This document shows, in pieces, positions 1 to 8,952 of a DNA stretch of 64,000 nt (its first letter is position 1; each line of letters begins with the position of its first letter). The translations under genes and the position numbers were made by a program. Below the pieces are notes generated by a model. It was not told the DNA's origin. It worked only from the letters and a program-made list of their open reading frames with translations, and did not search any database. Source of the DNA: Microbacterium bovistercoris (lineage in GTDB: Bacteria; Actinomycetota; Actinomycetes; Actinomycetales; Microbacteriaceae); assembly GCF_003387575.1 (NCBI RefSeq), contig NZ_QUAB01000039.1, positions 119,996 to 183,995 on the forward strand. The letters are read 5' to 3'.

Positions 1-510
1 ATCGGCGAGATCCTGCTCACCGCCGTGCTGTACGCGATCGCGCCGTTCATCATCGCTCACAAGCTGGCCGACGTGCCGTCGATCGGCACCATCACGCTCG
101 CGCTCCTCGTCGTCGGCCTCGCCTACCTGCCGGCCGGCATCCTCACCCAGCACGACGTGCCCACCATCCGCTCGACCGTGTCGCTGGTTCTGCTCGGCGT
201 GATCTGCACCGCCCTGGCGTTCGTGTTCTTCTTCGCACTGATCCGCGAAGTCGGCCCGGTGCGCGCACCGCTGTTCACCTACGTCAACCCGGTGGTCGCG
301 ATCATCCTCGGCACGATCCTGGTCGGCGAGCCCGTCACCGCAGGGCTGCTGATCGGCTTCCCGATCATCCTCATCGGATGCTGGTTCGCCGCCACCGGCG
401 GCAGACTGAAGTCCGGGGAGGCCGATCTGACCACCGGACCGGTGACGACAGCCGAGACCGCCGAGGTGATCTGCGACGGGCCGCCGCCCGAGCCGGATCC
501 CACTCGCTGA
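1..510 (+). CDS. EamA/DMT-family transporter, C-terminal part
   Basis: The reading frame is open from the first base, so the gene is cut by the window edge; 169 residues remain. They form five hydrophobic segments separated by short loops, ending in a soluble, acidic, proline-rich tail of about 35 residues. The sequence around TYVNPVVAIILGTILVGEP is the hallmark of the second EamA domain of drug/metabolite transporters, where a conserved Pro and Glu flank the ninth helix. The family exports small metabolites such as amino acids or drugs; the substrate cannot be read from this part. Family assignment is firm, specificity unknown. Confidence 0.85.
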   Translation: MGEILLTAVLYAIAPFIIAHKLADVPSIGTITLALLVVGLAYLPAGILTQHDVPTIRSTVSLVLLGVICTALAFVFFFALIREVGPVRAPLFTYVNPVVAIILGTILVGEPVTAGLLIGFPIILIGCWFAATGGRLKSGEADLTTGPVTTAETAEVICDGPPPEPDPTR

Positions 511-539
511 TCGACACGACCCTCGGCCCCGAGCCGCAG

Positions 540-683
540 AACTCTGCTCGAGGGCAGTATCCAGCTCGCGCGGCATATTCCTGCTCACGCGGCAGTCCTC
601 GACGCGTCCCGTGGTTGGCGCTGCACTTTGTTGCTCACGCGCCTCGAATATGCGCCGCGCGCGCCGAGAAATGCAGCGCGACC
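540..683. repeat. Degenerate copy of the GCTCGCGCGGCGCGTATT intergenic repeat
   Basis: The gap between the transporter and the DUF2871 gene has no gene. It carries GCTCGCGCGGCATATT near 569 and, at about 612-683, a decayed version of the repeat found at 25.0, 25.2, 51.8 and 52.0 kb: GCGCTGCACT, then TGCTCACGCG, ATATGCGC, and TGCAGCGCGA in the same order and spacing. I infer an old copy of the same element. Confidence 0.5.
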
Positions 684-703
684 TGCCGGATCCGGCGGAA
701 GGA

Positions 704-1156
704 CTAACCCCGGCGGATCGCCTTCCCCAGCGTCACGAGCAGCAGCACGAACCCGGCGCCGATCAGGATATGGCCCAGCCCGGCGATGCCCGAGATCGCT
801 GCGGAACCCTTCACGCCGAGCACCTGCAACGAGCCGTGCCAGACCATCATCGCCGTGGTCAGCACGACTCCGGCGTTGTAGATCCAGAAGAACCAGCCGA
901 ACAGTCTGCTCTCCGACAGCCGGAACGTCTTCTCCAGCGCCAGCACGATGAGCGGCACGATCATGCCCAGCACGAGCAGGTGCGTGTGCGTGACGGCCAG
1001 CTGCCCTGGAAATCCCTCGGGGAAGCCGTTCGCCTTCGTGAACTCGCGGTAGAACAGGCCGGCGGCGAGGCCCAGCCCGGTGTACAGAGCCGTGGCGGAG
1101 AAGAGTTTCGTCAGCGCCGAGCGCTGGGTGCGGACATCGACGGATGCTTCGGTCAT
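704..1156 (-). CDS. DUF2871 domain membrane protein
   Basis: This 150-residue protein has about four membrane helices (roughly residues 20-38, 52-72, 84-106 and 122-146) and matches my memory of the DUF2871 family, small integral membrane proteins of actinobacteria and firmicutes with no assigned function. The ATG at 1156 is chosen over one at 1222 because GGAGAC precedes it by a short spacer and the upstream residues are polar and low-complexity. A conserved-looking VTHTHLLVLGM stretch places two His in a helix. It starts about 95 bases from, and divergent to, the following histidine kinase. Function unknown. Confidence 0.75.
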   Translation of the reverse strand: MTEASVDVRTQRSALTKLFSATALYTGLGLAAGLFYREFTKANGFPEGFPGQLAVTHTHLLVLGMIVPLIVLALEKTFRLSESRLFGWFFWIYNAGVVLTTAMMVWHGSLQVLGVKGSAAISGIAGLGHILIGAGFVLLLVTLGKAIRRG

Positions 1157-1251
1157 GTCTCCAGCCTCGCCGGAGCGACCCGCAGGCGGATCCATCGAAG
1201 GATCGAGTTCCGTGGCGCGCACTCGCGGCGCCCCAGGGGCAGAATCGAAGG

Positions 1252-2613
1252 ATGAGCGACGCCTCCGTCTCGAGCCGGCATCGGATGCTGCGCACCGCGC
1301 GCGTCGCCCTGCACCTGATCGCCGTCTTGCTCGCCGTCGTGACCACGCTCCGCGCCGTCGTCGCCGGCCTCGCCCCGCTGCCGGCGATCCTCGCCGCCGT
1401 CGCGTTCCTGGGCTGGTACGGCGCCGGGGCCCTCCTGATCCAGGGTCCGGGCGCGCTCTGGTGGCTGGGCGGGCTCACCGTGCTCTGGGGTGGGATGCTG
1501 GTGATCTCACCGGAGTACGTCTGGCTGGCCTTCCCGCTGCTGCTGCTCGCCGGGCACCTGATCCGCGGCCGCGCAGCATGGATCTACGCCGTCATCGTCA
1601 TGCTCGGGGCGGTCGTCGCGCCGGTGCTTCATCACACCCCGCTCACCTTCGCCCACATCGCCGGTCCCGTGCTCGGCGGCGCGTTCGCCGTTGCGATCTC
1701 GCTCGGCTACGACACTCTGCTGCGCGATGCCGCAGAGCGCGAACGCCTGATCGCCTCGCTGCTGCAGGCGCAGCACGAGACCGCCGCCCTGCAGGACGAG
1801 CTCGCCCGCACGCAGCACGAGGCCGGCGCGGCCAAGGAGCGCACCCGCCTCGCCCGCGACCTGCACGACACGATCGCTCAGGAGCTCAGCTCGGTCTCTC
1901 TCCTCGCCCGCACCGGCGGCGCGGAGCGGATGCCGCAGATCGACGCCCTCGCGCAGCACTCGCTCGTCGAGCTGCGCCGCATCGTCGCCTCCCTCGCGCC
2001 CGCCGAGCTGGAGGACTCGGCCCTCGCCGGCGCACTGGACAGGATGCTGGACGCGCTGCGCACGGATACCGGGATCGAGTCCGCACTGGACGTGTCCGAG
2101 CCGATGCCCGCGCTGCCGACCGGAGTGGAGGTCGCCTTCCTGCGCGTGGCGCAGTCGGCGCTCGCGAACGTGCGGCAGCACTCCGGCGCCGCACGCGTCG
2201 AGATCGGACTCGGTGCGGCCGACGGCCTCGCGCGCCTGGAGATCGCCGACGACGGCCGCGGCTTCGACCGGGCATCCGCCGGCCGCGCCGGGTCGTCATA
2301 CGGGCTGATCGCGATGCGCTCGCGACTCGAAGAACTCGGCGGCGAGCTCGTCATCGACAGCACGCCCGGCGAGGGCACCCGGCTGACCGCGCGAGTTCCG
2401 CTCGCATCGTCGGCGGGCGTGACACGCGTTTTCGACCACGCGGTCGAAAATGCAGCAGGCGGGCCGTCCGCGGATGCGAAACCGACCACGCGGTCGGCGG
2501 GCGCGACACGCGTTTTCGACCACGCGGTCGATAGTGCCGCCGGCGCGTCGCCTGCGGATGCGAAACCGACCACGCGACCGCAGCGCGGCGCGGGAGAGGA
2601 GGCCGAGCGATGA
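1252..2613 (+). CDS. Sensor histidine kinase, NarL/DesK type (HisKA_3)
   Basis: The 453-residue protein has about six N-terminal membrane helices (to about residue 155), a short coiled segment (residues 160-195), then the HisKA_3 dimerisation box LARDLHDTIAQELSS with its phospho-accepting His near residue 204, and a HATPase domain with NVRQHSGA (N box) and IADDGRGFD (G1). It overlaps the response regulator gene by ATGA, so the two are translationally coupled partners. The start ATG follows GAAGG. The last 68 residues are odd: a 28-residue unit beginning SAG(V/A)TRVFDHAV occurs twice in tandem after the normal end of the ATPase fold. Signal sensed is unknown. Confidence 0.93.
   Translation: MSDASVSSRHRMLRTARVALHLIAVLLAVVTTLRAVVAGLAPLPAILAAVAFLGWYGAGALLIQGPGALWWLGGLTVLWGGMLVISPEYVWLAFPLLLLAGHLIRGRAAWIYAVIVMLGAVVAPVLHHTPLTFAHIAGPVLGGAFAVAISLGYDTLLRDAAERERLIASLLQAQHETAALQDELARTQHEAGAAKERTRLARDLHDTIAQELSSVSLLARTGGAERMPQIDALAQHSLVELRRIVASLAPAELEDSALAGALDRMLDALRTDTGIESALDVSEPMPALPTGVEVAFLRVAQSALANVRQHSGAARVEIGLGAADGLARLEIADDGRGFDRASAGRAGSSYGLIAMRSRLEELGGELVIDSTPGEGTRLTARVPLASSAGVTRVFDHAVENAAGGPSADAKPTTRSAGATRVFDHAVDSAAGASPADAKPTTRPQRGAGEEAER
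2410..2577 (+). repeat. Two tandem 84-bp units forming the kinase tail
   Basis: Copies at 2410-2493 and 2494-2577 are nearly identical over 84 bp (28 codons) and keep the reading frame. Each contains the arm TTTTCGACC-ACGC-GGTCGA; in the first copy this is a perfect 9-bp inverted repeat (2429-2437 with 2442-2450). Each unit ends with a related GACCACGCG segment. The palindrome makes this look like an intergenic-type repeat captured by the gene end. Confidence 0.85.
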
Positions 2614-3224
2614 GCATCCGGCTGCTCCTCGTCGATGACCATCCGATCGTGCGGGCGGGTCTCCGCGCGGTGATCGAGAGCCGTGGATTCGAGGTGATCG
2701 GCGAGGCCTCCACCGGCGAGGAGGCGCTCGCCGCAGCATCCGAACTGCACCCCGACGTCGTGCTCTGCGATCTGCGGCTGGGGGAGGGGATCGACGGGGT
2801 CGCCGTGACGGCGGCGCTGCGCGCGACGCCGTCGCCGCCCGCGGTCATCATCCTCACCACTTTCGACCACGACGCGCAGATCATCCGCGCGATCGAGGCC
2901 GGGGCCGCCGGCTACCTGCTCAAGGAGGTCGACACAGACACGATCGCGAGAGCGATCACGGATGCCGCATCCGTCGGCCTCGTCGGAGGCCTGGCAGACG
3001 ACCGCCTGATCGGCGCGCTTCGCGCGCCACGCGTGTCACTGACCGCACGGGAACGCGAGGTGCTCCAGCTGGTCGATGAGGGCGCCGCCAACCGCGAGAT
3101 CGCGAACCGGCTGTTCATCAGCGAGGCCACCGTGAAGACGCACGTCGTGCACCTGCTCGAGAAGCTCGGCGCTCCCAGCCGCACGGCGGCCGCCGCCGAG
3201 GCCCGCCGCCGCGGGCTGATCTGA
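2610..3224 (+). CDS. LuxR/NarL-family response regulator
   Basis: The 204-residue protein has a receiver domain (residues 1-120) with the acidic pair in LLVDDHP, phospho-acceptor Asp in VVLCDLRLGEG near residue 53, Thr in ILTTFD and Lys in YLLKEVD, followed by a LuxR-type helix-turn-helix (residues 140-204) with LTAREREVLQLVDEG and ANRLFISEATVKTHVVHLLEKLGA. It is the cognate regulator of the upstream DesK-like kinase, starting four bases before that gene stops. Such pairs often respond to envelope or membrane stress; no target is identifiable here. Confidence 0.95.
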   Translation: MSIRLLLVDDHPIVRAGLRAVIESRGFEVIGEASTGEEALAAASELHPDVVLCDLRLGEGIDGVAVTAALRATPSPPAVIILTTFDHDAQIIRAIEAGAAGYLLKEVDTDTIARAITDAASVGLVGGLADDRLIGALRAPRVSLTAREREVLQLVDEGAANREIANRLFISEATVKTHVVHLLEKLGAPSRTAAAAEARRRGLI

Positions 3225-3255
3225 CACATACGCAATACGGCATGAACCCGCTCCG

Positions 3256-3261
3256 TAGAAT
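3256..3261 (+). promoter_or_regulatory. Probable -10 of lysC
   Basis: TAGAAT lies about 40 bases before the lysC start. No clear -35 is seen at the expected distance. Confidence 0.4.
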
Positions 3262-3300
3262 GTGCGTGGGCTGATCGCCCGGTAATCCCAGGGAGTGAAC

Positions 3301-4587
3301 GTGGCCCTCATCGTGCAGAAGTACGGCGGCTCGTCCGTCGCCGACGCCGACAGCATCAAGCGCGTAGCCAAGCGCATCGTCGACACCCGTCGCGCCGGGC
3401 ACGACGTCGTCGTCGCTGTCAGCGCCATGGGCGACACCACCGACGAGCTGCTGGATCTCGCGCACGAGGTCGCCCCCATCCCTGCTCCGCGCGAGCTCGA
3501 CATGCTGCTCTCCAGCGGCGAGCGCATCTCGATGGCGCTGCTGGCCATGACGATCCACTCGATGGGCTTCGAGGCGCGGTCGTTCACCGGCAGCCAGGCC
3601 GGCATGATGACCGACTCGCACCACGGCAAGGCGCGCATCGTCGACGTCACCCCGGTGCGGGTGCGGGAAGCACTCGACGAGGGCGCGATCGTCATCGTCG
3701 CGGGCTTCCAGGGCATCAACCGCGACACCCTCGACATCACCACGCTCGGCCGCGGCGGTTCCGACACCACCGCCGTCGCACTGGCAGCCGCGCTGAACGC
3801 GGACGTCTGCGAGATCTACAGCGACGTGGACGGCATCTTCACCGCCGACCCGCGCGTCATCCCCCAGGCGCGCAAGCTCGATCACGTCTCCAGCGAGGAG
3901 ATGCTCGAACTCGCCGCCAACGGCGCCAAGGTGCTGTACATCCGCGCCGTCGAGTACGCGCGCCGGCACGGCGTCCTGATCCACGCCCGTTCGACCTTCT
4001 CGACGGCCGAGGGCACCTACGTTCTGGGCGAGGGAATGAAGAACCCCCGCGAATCCGAGGGAGCAGCCATGGAAGAACCCATCGTCGCTGGCGTCGCCAC
4101 CGACCTCAGCCAGGCCAAGATCACCGTTTCCGGCGTTCCGGACGTGCCGGGCAAGGCGGCGGAGATCTTCACCGTCGTGGCCAAGTCGGGTGCGAACGTC
4201 GACATGATCGTGCAGAACGTGTCGGCGGCATCCACCGGACGCACCGACATCTCGTTCACGCTCCCCAAGGCGGATGCCGCATCCGCGCTCAAGGCACTCG
4301 CCGCGGAGCGCGGCGGCATCGGCTTCGACTCGCTGCAGCATGACGACCAGATCGGCAAGCTGTCGGTCGTGGGCGCCGGCATGCGCACGCACTCGGGGGT
4401 CTCGGCGATCCTGTTCGAGGCGCTGTCGACGGCGGGCATCAACATCGAGATGATCTCCACGTCCGAGATCCGCATCTCCGTCGTGCTGCGCGCCGACGAG
4501 CTCGCCGACGCGGCCCGCGCCGTGCACACCGCCTACGGTCTCGACAGCGAGATCGAGGCCGTCGTGCACGCCGGCACGGGGCGCTGA
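3301..4587 (+). CDS. lysC: Aspartate kinase
   Basis: Catalyses ATP-dependent phosphorylation of aspartate, the first step towards lysine, threonine, methionine and diaminopimelate. The 428-residue product begins [12 protein letters not shown], the nucleotide-binding start of the family, has the catalytic region with [19 protein letters not shown] near residue 155, and ends in two ACT domains (from about residue 260) that bind feedback effectors. GTG 3301 is preferred over GTG 3295 because GGGAG is optimally spaced from it and homologues start there. An internal ATG at 4069 probably yields a separate beta subunit. asd follows 135 bp downstream, in the classical actinobacterial order. Confidence 0.97.
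   Translation: MALIVQKYGGSSVADADSIKRVAKRIVDTRRAGHDVVVAVSAMGDTTDELLDLAHEVAPIPAPRELDMLLSSGERISMALLAMTIHSMGFEARSFTGSQAGMMTDSHHGKARIVDVTPVRVREALDEGAIVIVAGFQGINRDTLDITTLGRGGSDTTAVALAAALNADVCEIYSDVDGIFTADPRVIPQARKLDHVSSEEMLELAANGAKVLYIRAVEYARRHGVLIHARSTFSTAEGTYVLGEGMKNPRESEGAAMEEPIVAGVATDLSQAKITVSGVPDVPGKAAEIFTVVAKSGANVDMIVQNVSAASTGRTDISFTLPKADAASALKALAAERGGIGFDSLQHDDQIGKLSVVGAGMRTHSGVSAILFEALSTAGINIEMISTSEIRISVVLRADELADAARAVHTAYGLDSEIEAVVHAGTGR
4069..4587 (+). CDS. Possible internal product: aspartate kinase beta subunit
   Basis: Within lysC and in the same frame, ATG 4069 is preceded by CGAGGGA at a normal Shine-Dalgarno distance and begins [12 protein letters not shown], exactly before the ACT domains. 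Actinobacterial and Bacillus lysC genes of the alpha2-beta2 type use such an in-frame start to make a small regulatory subunit; C. glutamicum beta begins similarly. The predicted product has 172 residues. This is inference from position and ribosome site; it is not a separate gene. Confidence 0.6.
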   Translation: MEEPIVAGVATDLSQAKITVSGVPDVPGKAAEIFTVVAKSGANVDMIVQNVSAASTGRTDISFTLPKADAASALKALAAERGGIGFDSLQHDDQIGKLSVVGAGMRTHSGVSAILFEALSTAGINIEMISTSEIRISVVLRADELADAARAVHTAYGLDSEIEAVVHAGTGR

Positions 4588-4627
4588 AGCTCGACGTCAC
4601 ACCGGCGCCGTGCCACCCACGGCACGG

Positions 4628-4633
4628 TAGACT
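4628..4633 (+). promoter_or_regulatory. Probable -10 of asd
   Basis: TAGACT about 90 bases before asd suggests that asd has its own promoter and an untranslated leader of about 80 bases containing a small TGGCGT/ACGCCA inverted repeat just before the ribosome site. Confidence 0.4.
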
Positions 4634-4704
4634 CACCGCAACCCTGACATCGGCGCCGGGCGAAGCATCCGCGACCCGGGGCTGAGCCTGGCGTAACAGT
4701 CTGA

Positions 4705-5796
<1,092 letters not shown>

Positions 5797-5867
5797 CGGC
5801 GTCCGCCGCGGCGAATATCGACGTCGGGATGGACGTGACGGCGAATCGCGCCCTGGTTCAGGCGAAC

Positions 5868-5873
5868 TAGACT
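5868..5873 (+). promoter_or_regulatory. -10 box giving a leaderless mqo mRNA
   Basis: TAGACT ends six bases before the GTG start of mqo, so transcription is predicted to begin at or next to the start codon. The -35 region is poor. Confidence 0.55.
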
Positions 5874-5879
5874 GGTGGG

Positions 5880-7337
5880 GTGACTGAATCCGTCGACGTC
5901 GTCCTGATCGGTGGTGGCATCATGAGTGCCACCCTGGGTACTCTGCTGCACGAGCTGCAGCCGGACTGGAAGATCGTTGCGTTCGAACGCCTGAGCGACG
6001 TCGCCGAAGAGAGCTCCAACGCGTGGAACAACGCCGGCACCGGCCACTCGGCACTGTGCGAGCTCAACTACACCCCCCGCGGTGAGGACCGCCTGCTCGA
6101 CTCGAGCAAGGCGATCAACATCAACGAGCAGTTCCAGCTCAGCCGCGAGCTGTGGTCGTCGTGGGTTAAGCGCGGCATCCTCGACGGCCCCCAGACGTTC
6201 ATCAACTCCACTCCGCACATGACCTTCGTGCGCGGCGAGAACGACGTGCAGTACCTGCGCGAGCGCTACGCCCTGCTCAAGGACGAGCCGCTGTTCGCCG
6301 GCATGGAGTACAGCGAGGACTCCCGCGTCATCAACCAGTGGGCGCCGCTGCTCATGCAGAAGCGCCGCAAGGGCGAGCCGTTCGCGGCCACCCGCAGCGT
6401 CGCCGGCACCGACGTCGACTTCGGCGCGCTCACCCGGCAGCTCTTCGACCACCTCCGCGAGAGCGGCGTGGACGTGCGCACGAACACCGAGGTGCGCAAG
6501 CTGAAGCGCGACAAGGACGGCAGCTGGCGCGTCAAGTACCGTCGCACGATCGGACGGGCTCCCGGCGACATCAAGGCGCGCTTCGTGTTCGTCGGCGCAG
6601 GCGGCTGGGCGCTCAAGCTGCTGCAGGGCTCGGGCATCCCCGAGATCCGCGGCTACGGATGCTTCCCGATCGGCGGTCAGTGGCTGAAGACCTCCGACCC
6701 GAAGATCGTCGCCCAGCACAAGGCCAAGGTCTACTCGCAGGCGCCCGTCGGCGCGCCGCCGATGTCGGTGCCGCACCTGGACACCCGCGTCGTCGACGGC
6801 GAGAGCAGCCTGCTGTTCGGCCCGTTCGCGACGTTCAGCCCGAAGTTCCTCAAGAACGGCGGGATGCTCGACATCGTCACCCAGGTGCGCCCGCACAACC
6901 TGGGCAGCATGCTCAAGGTCGCTTTCACGAACTTCGACCTCATCACCTACCTCGTCAGCGAACTGCTGAAGACGCCCAAGAAGAAGGTGGCCACGCTGCG
7001 GCAGTTCATGCCGACCGCCGCCGACGGCGACTGGGAGCTGCTGCAGGCCGGCCAGCGCGCGCAGGTGATGCGCGACGGCAAGCTGCAGTTCGGCACCGAG
7101 ATCGTCGCGGCCGAGGACGGCTCGATCGCCGGTCTTCTGGGAGCCTCGCCGGGCGCGTCGACGGCGCCTCCGATCATGCTGCAGCTGCTCAAGCAGTGCT
7201 TCCCCTCGGAGTACGCGGGCTGGGAGCCCCGGCTGCGCGAGCTCGTCCCGACTCTGGGTGCGAAGCTGAACGACGATCGTGAGACCGCCGACATGGCGAT
7301 GAGCGCGACGGCGGCGGCACTCGACCTGACGGCCTGA
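5880..7337 (+). CDS. mqo: Malate:quinone oxidoreductase
   Basis: A membrane-associated FAD enzyme that oxidises malate to oxaloacetate and passes electrons to quinone, a TCA-cycle step common in actinobacteria. The 485-residue protein starts with the FAD-binding VVLIGGGIMSATLG, followed by SNAWNNAGTGHSALCELNYTP, a signature of Mqo near residue 50, and ends with the second FAD contact LLGASPGASTAPPIM. Full length. The GTG start is supported by family alignment and an immediately upstream -10 box. Thymidine kinase follows after nine bases, so the two may be cotranscribed although their functions are unrelated. Confidence 0.97.
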   Translation: MTESVDVVLIGGGIMSATLGTLLHELQPDWKIVAFERLSDVAEESSNAWNNAGTGHSALCELNYTPRGEDRLLDSSKAININEQFQLSRELWSSWVKRGILDGPQTFINSTPHMTFVRGENDVQYLRERYALLKDEPLFAGMEYSEDSRVINQWAPLLMQKRRKGEPFAATRSVAGTDVDFGALTRQLFDHLRESGVDVRTNTEVRKLKRDKDGSWRVKYRRTIGRAPGDIKARFVFVGAGGWALKLLQGSGIPEIRGYGCFPIGGQWLKTSDPKIVAQHKAKVYSQAPVGAPPMSVPHLDTRVVDGESSLLFGPFATFSPKFLKNGGMLDIVTQVRPHNLGSMLKVAFTNFDLITYLVSELLKTPKKKVATLRQFMPTAADGDWELLQAGQRAQVMRDGKLQFGTEIVAAEDGSIAGLLGASPGASTAPPIMLQLLKQCFPSEYAGWEPRLRELVPTLGAKLNDDRETADMAMSATAAALDLTA

Positions 7338-7346
7338 CTCACGACC

Positions 7347-7973
7347 GTGGCGAAGCTCTACTTCCGCTACGGCGCGATGAACTCGGGCAAGTCGACGGCC
7401 CTGCTGCAGGCGGCCTACAACTACGAGGAGCGCGGCCAGCACGTGCTGCTCGCGAAGCCCGCGATCGACACCAAGGGTGCCTCGCAGATCGAGAGCAGAC
7501 TCGGAGTCACCCGTGAGGTGGACTTCCTCATCGGCGCCGACGATGATGCCAGGGCGCTTTTCGCGTCCGAACGGGAGCGGATCCGGCAGCGGGACGCTGC
7601 GACGCTGTTGCCGCAACAGGTGGATGTCGCCTGCCTGCTTGTCGACGAGGCGCAGTTCCTCACCCCCGAGCAGATCGACGACTTGTTCCGCATCGCGGTG
7701 CTGGACGGCATCCCCGTGATGGCCTACGGCATCCGCAACGACTTCCTCACCCACGCCTTCCCCGGGTCGGCGCGGCTGCTCGCGATCGCGCACTCGCTGG
7801 AGGAGCTGAAGACGATCTGCCGCTGCGGGCGCAAAGCAGTGTTCAACGGCCGTCTGGTCGACGGGCGCTTCGTGTTCGACGGTGACCAGGTCGCCATCGA
7901 CGGCGCCGCAGTGACGTACGAATCGCTGTGCGGCAACTGCTACCTCGACGAATCCGGCGGACGCCTGGCCTGA
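7347..7973 (+). CDS. tdk: Thymidine kinase, type II
   Basis: Salvages thymidine to dTMP using ATP. The 208-residue protein shows the P-loop [12 protein letters not shown] (residues 10-21), the Walker-B-like LLVDEAQFL with the catalytic Glu near residue 95, and the C-terminal zinc site formed by CRCG and CGNC pairs (about residues 155 and 190). This is the bacterial zinc-containing class. The GTG start lies nine bases after mqo. The gene is followed by the inverted-repeat region at 8.0-8.14 kb. Confidence 0.95.
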   Translation: MAKLYFRYGAMNSGKSTALLQAAYNYEERGQHVLLAKPAIDTKGASQIESRLGVTREVDFLIGADDDARALFASERERIRQRDAATLLPQQVDVACLLVDEAQFLTPEQIDDLFRIAVLDGIPVMAYGIRNDFLTHAFPGSARLLAIAHSLEELKTICRCGRKAVFNGRLVDGRFVFDGDQVAIDGAAVTYESLCGNCYLDESGGRLA

Positions 7974-7996
7974 CGGCGCCCGCCCCCGCCCGGCCG

Positions 7997-8139
7997 GTGA
8001 GGGGTCACAATCTGCGGCATTCGAGGCGCCGGACCCGACGTTTTCTGACCCCTCAAGAGGAGGCGGGCCGTCACCTCGTCATGAGGGGTCAGAAAACGTC
8101 GGGTTCGCGCGGCCACATCCCACGTTTTCTGACCCCTCA
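7997..8139. repeat. Cluster of GACGTTTTCTGACCCCTC inverted repeats
   Basis: A perfect 22-bp inverted repeat pairs 8034-8055 with 8082-8103. A third copy in the first orientation lies at 8122-8139 (18 bp retained), and a partial fourth, GTGAGGGGTCA, at 7997-8007. The arms can form a hairpin with a 26-base loop. It fills the tdk-lldR gap, so it may terminate tdk, but the alternating copies suggest a repeat family. Confidence 0.85.
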
Positions 8140-8162
8140 CAGATGGGCGGGCAGCCGTTGCG

Positions 8163-8198
8163 TGGTCTGACCACAGGGGATAACCTGTGGTCAGACCA
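8163..8198. promoter_or_regulatory. Double FadR-type operator within a 15-bp inverted repeat
   Basis: TGGTCTGACCA (8163-8173) and TGGTCAGACCA (8188-8198) each match the TGGTNNNACCA half-palindrome bound by FadR-subfamily GntR regulators such as LldR. Together they sit in a perfect 15-bp inverted repeat with a 6-base spacer. The second site ends 12 bases before the lldR start, directly before its ribosome site, so binding should block transcription of lldR-lldD. Confidence 0.85.
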
Positions 8199-8209
8199 TA
8201 GGAGGACGG

Positions 8210-8941
8210 ATGGCGGAGCCGACTGCCGCGCGCGAGTCGCAGCGCGCATGGCGCGTCGTGCTGGAGCGCATCGAGCGCGACCTCATGGAGGGCCGACTCG
8301 GCCCGGGGGACAGGCTGCCCTCCGAGCGCGACCTCTCCGCCGACCTCGGCGTCGGGCGCTCCAGCGTGCGCGAGGCGCTGCGCGTGCTGGAGGTCATGGG
8401 TCTCATCCGAACTGCGACGGGCTCGGGGCCTCAGGCAGGCGCGATCGTCATCGCCACCCCCGCCGGGGGATTGCAGCAGCTGCTGCGCCTGCAGGTCGCC
8501 GCGCAGGGCTTTCCTGTCGCCGACGTCGTGCAGACCCGGCTCGTGCTCGAGGGAGCCGTTGCAGCCTCCCTCGCGACATCCGGTGCTCCCGACCTCGCCG
8601 ACGCGCACGCCCTGCTGGATGCGATGGACGGCGCGGGACTGTCGGCGCCCGAGTTCCTCGCTCTCGACGCGCAGCTGCATCTCGCCCTCGCGGAGGCATC
8701 CGGCAACTCCGTCATCGCGGCGATGATGGCCGGACTGCGTACGGCGATCGAGTCGTACGTCCGCGAAGGTTCCGCGCGCATCGAGGACTGGGCTGCCATG
8801 GCCGAGCGTCTGCGCGCCGAGCACCGCGTCCTCGTCGCGACGATCGAGGAGGGCGACGCCGAGCGCGCCCGGGACCTCGTCGTCGCTCACATCACCGGCT
8901 ACTACGTCGCGGCCGGGCTCGTGCCCGATCCCGCAGTCTGA
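8210..8941 (+). CDS. lldR: FadR/GntR-family regulator, probable lactate repressor
   Basis: The 243-residue protein has an N-terminal winged helix (residues 10-75) with [20 protein letters not shown] and [13 protein letters not shown], followed by an FCD ligand domain (residues 95-230) whose metal/ligand residues include Asp in [13 protein letters not shown], and His in EHRVLV and AHITGYY. The family binds small organic acids. Lactate is inferred from the adjacent lldD gene, 11 bases downstream, and from the twin FadR-type operator before this gene, which implies autoregulation and release by L-lactate. GGAGG precedes the ATG. Regulator class certain, ligand inferred. Confidence 0.9.
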   Translation: MAEPTAARESQRAWRVVLERIERDLMEGRLGPGDRLPSERDLSADLGVGRSSVREALRVLEVMGLIRTATGSGPQAGAIVIATPAGGLQQLLRLQVAAQGFPVADVVQTRLVLEGAVAASLATSGAPDLADAHALLDAMDGAGLSAPEFLALDAQLHLALAEASGNSVIAAMMAGLRTAIESYVREGSARIEDWAAMAERLRAEHRVLVATIEEGDAERARDLVVAHITGYYVAAGLVPDPAV

Positions 8942-8952
8942 AGGAGAACACC

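Noticed and set aside
8143..8952. N-terminal extension of lldD reaching back over lldR
   Set aside because: The frame is open but overlaps lldR in another frame, is Arg-rich, and a strong ribosome site with a family-like start occurs at 8953.
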